Part shown: positions 12,905 to 14,764 of the stretch, in pieces | How the letters are laid out: each line of letters opens with the position of its first letter | Numbering within the stretch: position 1 is the first letter of the stretch | NCBI GenBank assembly: GCA_002415465.1 | Contig: DHYT01000224.1 | Location: forward strand, 2,218 to 16,981 | Reading direction: 5' to 3' | DNA: 14,764 bases | Source of the DNA: Desulfobulbaceae bacterium UBA5123 | GTDB lineage: Bacteria; Desulfobacterota; Desulfobulbia; Desulfobulbales; UBA5123 | The notes under the pieces: model-generated | Database searches by the model: none | What the model was told of the DNA's origin: nothing | Seen by the model: only the letters and a program-made list of their open reading frames with translations | Position numbers and translations under genes: made by a program

Positions 12905-13771
12905 ATGGGCCGTGACCGCGTGATACAGATCGGTTTTGTTGGCGTCGCCTCATCAAGCATCCTGGTGGTGGGGCTGATCTTCCTCTTCCTGTTCAAGGAG
13001 GCGGCGCCCTTTGCCAAGCATCCGGGGCTTGCGGCCCTGCTGGACAACCAGTGGATACCGGTCTCCTTTCAGAAGGAACGGTTCGGCATCCTGCCGCTGG
13101 CCGCCGGCACGGTGCTGGTCACCTCCATCGCCATGCTGGTCAGCGTGCCGCTCTCGGCCCTGGCCGCGGTCTATATCGCCGAGGTGGCGCAGCCGCTGGA
13201 GCGGGAGATCCTGAAGCCCTTCATCGAGATCCTGGCCAGCATCCCCTCGGTGGTCCTGGGCTTCTTCGGCCTGGTGGTGCTGGCGCCGCTGATCAAGCAG
13301 TTCTTCGGCCTCAACACCGGCTTGAACGCCCTCACCGGCGGCCTGCTCCTGGCCCTGATGGCCATCCCCACCATCGTTTCCGTTTCCGAGGACGCCATCA
13401 ACTCGGTGCCCGCCACCTACCGCAACGGCTCCATGGCCCTGGGCGCGAGCCGGATGCAGACCATCTGGCGGGTGGTGGTGCCGGCGGCCCTGCCCGGCAT
13501 CCTGGGGGCGGTGATGCTCGGCACCGGCCGGGTGATCGGCGAAACCATGGCGGTGCTGATGGTCACCGGCAACGCCGCCCTGATCACCGCCAACCCGCTC
13601 TCGCCGGTGCGGACCATGACCGCCTCCATCGCCGCCGAGATGGGCGAGGTGCCCTTCGGCTCCATCCATTATCAGGCCCTGTTCTGGGTGGGGATCGTCC
13701 TGCTGCTGATCACCTTCGGCCTCAACTTCGTGGCCCGGCGGATCTCGGTGCGATACGGGATGATGCGATGA
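12905..13771 (+). CDS. pstC: Phosphate ABC transporter permease PstC
   Basis: PstC is one of the two inner-membrane permease subunits of the high-affinity phosphate transporter. The product has 288 residues with about six membrane segments, among them [24 protein letters not shown] near the start, [21 protein letters not shown], and a last segment near [19 protein letters not shown]. The EAA loop that contacts the ATPase lies at about 176-199 ([20 protein letters not shown], then PGI). [16 protein letters not shown] after it is typical of PstC/PstA. The start has GGGGGA at 12894-12899, 6 nt before ATG. The stop overlaps the pstA start as ATGA, indicating coupled translation. Confidence 0.94.
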   Translation: MGRDRVIQIGFVGVASSSILVVGLIFLFLFKEAAPFAKHPGLAALLDNQWIPVSFQKERFGILPLAAGTVLVTSIAMLVSVPLSALAAVYIAEVAQPLEREILKPFIEILASIPSVVLGFFGLVVLAPLIKQFFGLNTGLNALTGGLLLALMAIPTIVSVSEDAINSVPATYRNGSMALGASRMQTIWRVVVPAALPGILGAVMLGTGRVIGETMAVLMVTGNAALITANPLSPVRTMTASIAAEMGEVPFGSIHYQALFWVGIVLLLITFGLNFVARRISVRYGMMR

Positions 13772-14619
13772 ACAGACAACTCCGCGAAAACATCGCCATC
13801 CTCCTCCTGCGGTTCACCACCTACGCCATCGTCGGCGTGGTGGGCTATATCCTTCTCGACATCATCCGTCACGGCCTGCCGGTGATCAACTGGGCGTTTT
13901 TGAGCGAGATGCCGCGCCGGGGCGGCTCCGAGGGCGGCATCCTGCCGGCCATCGTCGGCACCCTCTATCTCACCCTCGGCACGGTGGCCATCGCCCTGCC
14001 GGTGGGCATCGGCACCGCCATCTATCTCTCCGAATACGCCGCGCCGGGGCGGCTCACCGAAACCATCCGGCTGGCGATCACCACCCTGGCCGGGGTGCCG
14101 TCCATCGTCTTCGGCCTCTTCGGCCTCGGCCTCTTCGTCCTCTTCTGTCAGTTCGGGCCGTCCCTGCTGGCCGGCAGCCTGACCCTGGCCTGCATGGTGC
14201 TGCCCACCATCATCGTCACCAGCGAGGAATCGCTGCGGGCCGTGCCGCAAGCCTTCCGGCAGGCGAGCCTGGCGTTGGGCGCCACCAAGTGGGAGGCGAT
14301 CCGCACCGCGGTGCTGCCCTATTCGGTATCCGGCATCATCACCGGCGCCATCCTCGGCATCGGCCGGGCGGCCGGCGAGACCGCGCCCATCCTTCTCACC
14401 GTGGCCGCCTTCTTCCTGCCCAAGCTGCCCGGCTCGATCTTCGATCAGGTGATGGCGCTGCCCTACCACCTTTACATCCTCGCCACCCAGCATCCGGACA
14501 CCGACAAGGTGCTGCCCCTTCAGTACGGCACCGCCTTTGTCCTGCTGGCCATGGTGCTGGGCTTGAGCCTGGGGGCTATTCTTATCCGGGTCCATTTCAG
14601 GAGAAAGTACAAATGGTAA
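13768..14619 (+). CDS. pstA: Phosphate ABC transporter permease PstA
   Basis: PstA pairs with PstC to form the membrane channel of the Pst importer. The product has 283 residues with about six membrane segments, starting with [17 protein letters not shown]. Family phrases are [14 protein letters not shown] (56-69), [15 protein letters not shown] (106-120) and [17 protein letters not shown] (144-160). The EAA loop is [19 protein letters not shown] (166-184), followed by [13 protein letters not shown]. The ATG shares four bases with the pstC stop (ATGA at 13768-13771). The same frame is open far upstream inside pstC, but that part has no membrane-protein character, so the start at 13768 is chosen. 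The gene ends inside the first codons of pstB. Confidence 0.94.
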   Translation: MNRQLRENIAILLLRFTTYAIVGVVGYILLDIIRHGLPVINWAFLSEMPRRGGSEGGILPAIVGTLYLTLGTVAIALPVGIGTAIYLSEYAAPGRLTETIRLAITTLAGVPSIVFGLFGLGLFVLFCQFGPSLLAGSLTLACMVLPTIIVTSEESLRAVPQAFRQASLALGATKWEAIRTAVLPYSVSGIITGAILGIGRAAGETAPILLTVAAFFLPKLPGSIFDQVMALPYHLYILATQHPDTDKVLPLQYGTAFVLLAMVLGLSLGAILIRVHFRRKYKW

Positions 14620-14764
14620 AAAACGACACCCCAACCGGGCCGACGGCCATCGAGGTCAGGAATCTGGCCTTTCATTACGGGGCCAGCCAGGCGCTCTTCA
14701 ACATCAATATCGCCATCCCGGCGCGCCAGGTAACGGCGCTGATCGGCCCCTCCGGCTGCGGCAA
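14613..14764 (+). CDS. pstB: Phosphate ABC transporter ATP-binding protein PstB (3' end outside window)
   Basis: Only the first 50 codons and two bases are present. After a short N-terminal extension ([22 protein letters not shown]) comes [13 protein letters not shown] and the start of the Walker A motif, GPSGCG, with the window ending in the next (Lys) codon. This matches PstB, which hydrolyses ATP to power PstCA. ATG at 14613 has AGGAGA at 14599-14604 with an 8-nt spacer. The gene overlaps the pstA stop by 7 nt. phoU would be expected further downstream but is not visible. Confidence 0.93.
   Translation, partial: MVKNDTPTGPTAIEVRNLAFHYGASQALFNINIAIPARQVTALIGPSGCG

Overview
The window looks like chromosomal DNA of a GC-rich Gram-negative bacterium. 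A delta-proteobacterial (Desulfobacterota, Desulfobulbales-like) origin is my inference from protein style, a lone rubredoxin, the cyclic-nucleotide/HDOD regulator and the yidC-jag-mnmE order. No species can be named from sequence alone. Almost all genes are on the + strand; rubredoxin is the only convincing minus-strand gene.

Region 1 (1-2817) is the conserved yidC-jag-mnmE cluster: the C-terminal part of the membrane insertase YidC, the KH/R3H RNA-binding protein Jag (KhpB), and the tRNA-modifying GTPase MnmE. Region 2 (2818-5505) holds a regulator that joins a cyclic-nucleotide-binding domain to an HDOD domain behind a good sigma70-type promoter, a bidirectional terminator, a convergent rubredoxin gene, and a hypoxanthine phosphoribosyltransferase gene.

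Region 3 (5589-7979) is the accessory part. An intact tRNA-Arg(TCG) is followed by a 2.2-kb relic of an integrative element. It holds a decayed N-terminal piece of a phage-type integrase with two in-frame stops, a class II (self-inhibited) Fic adenylyltransferase gene, and a small gene resembling TumE-family toxins without a partner. The relic is bracketed by two diverged copies of a segment of about 180-190 bp. That segment starts at the tRNA anticodon arm and ends in a transcription terminator, as expected for attL and attR. Four copies of the tRNA 3' end suggest repeated use of this integration site. The relic is visibly more AT-rich than the flanks.

Region 4 (7980-14764) is a phosphate-response cluster: a soluble REC-HisKA-HATPase protein, a PhoB-type response regulator, a PhoR-type membrane sensor kinase, then pstS-pstC-pstA-pstB (pstB runs off the window). 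The kinase/regulator genes are nearly contiguous. A 200-bp gap before pstS contains a tandem 11-bp repeat that could be a PhoB binding site. The likely logic is that PhoR senses the state of the Pst transporter, PhoB activates pst, and the extra soluble kinase adds another input. This last step is inference.

The most notable items are the tRNA-Arg relic island with its nested att-like fragments and toxin-like cargo, and the extra REC-kinase at the head of phoBR-pst. I found no CRISPR array, complete insertion sequence or clearly novel defence system.
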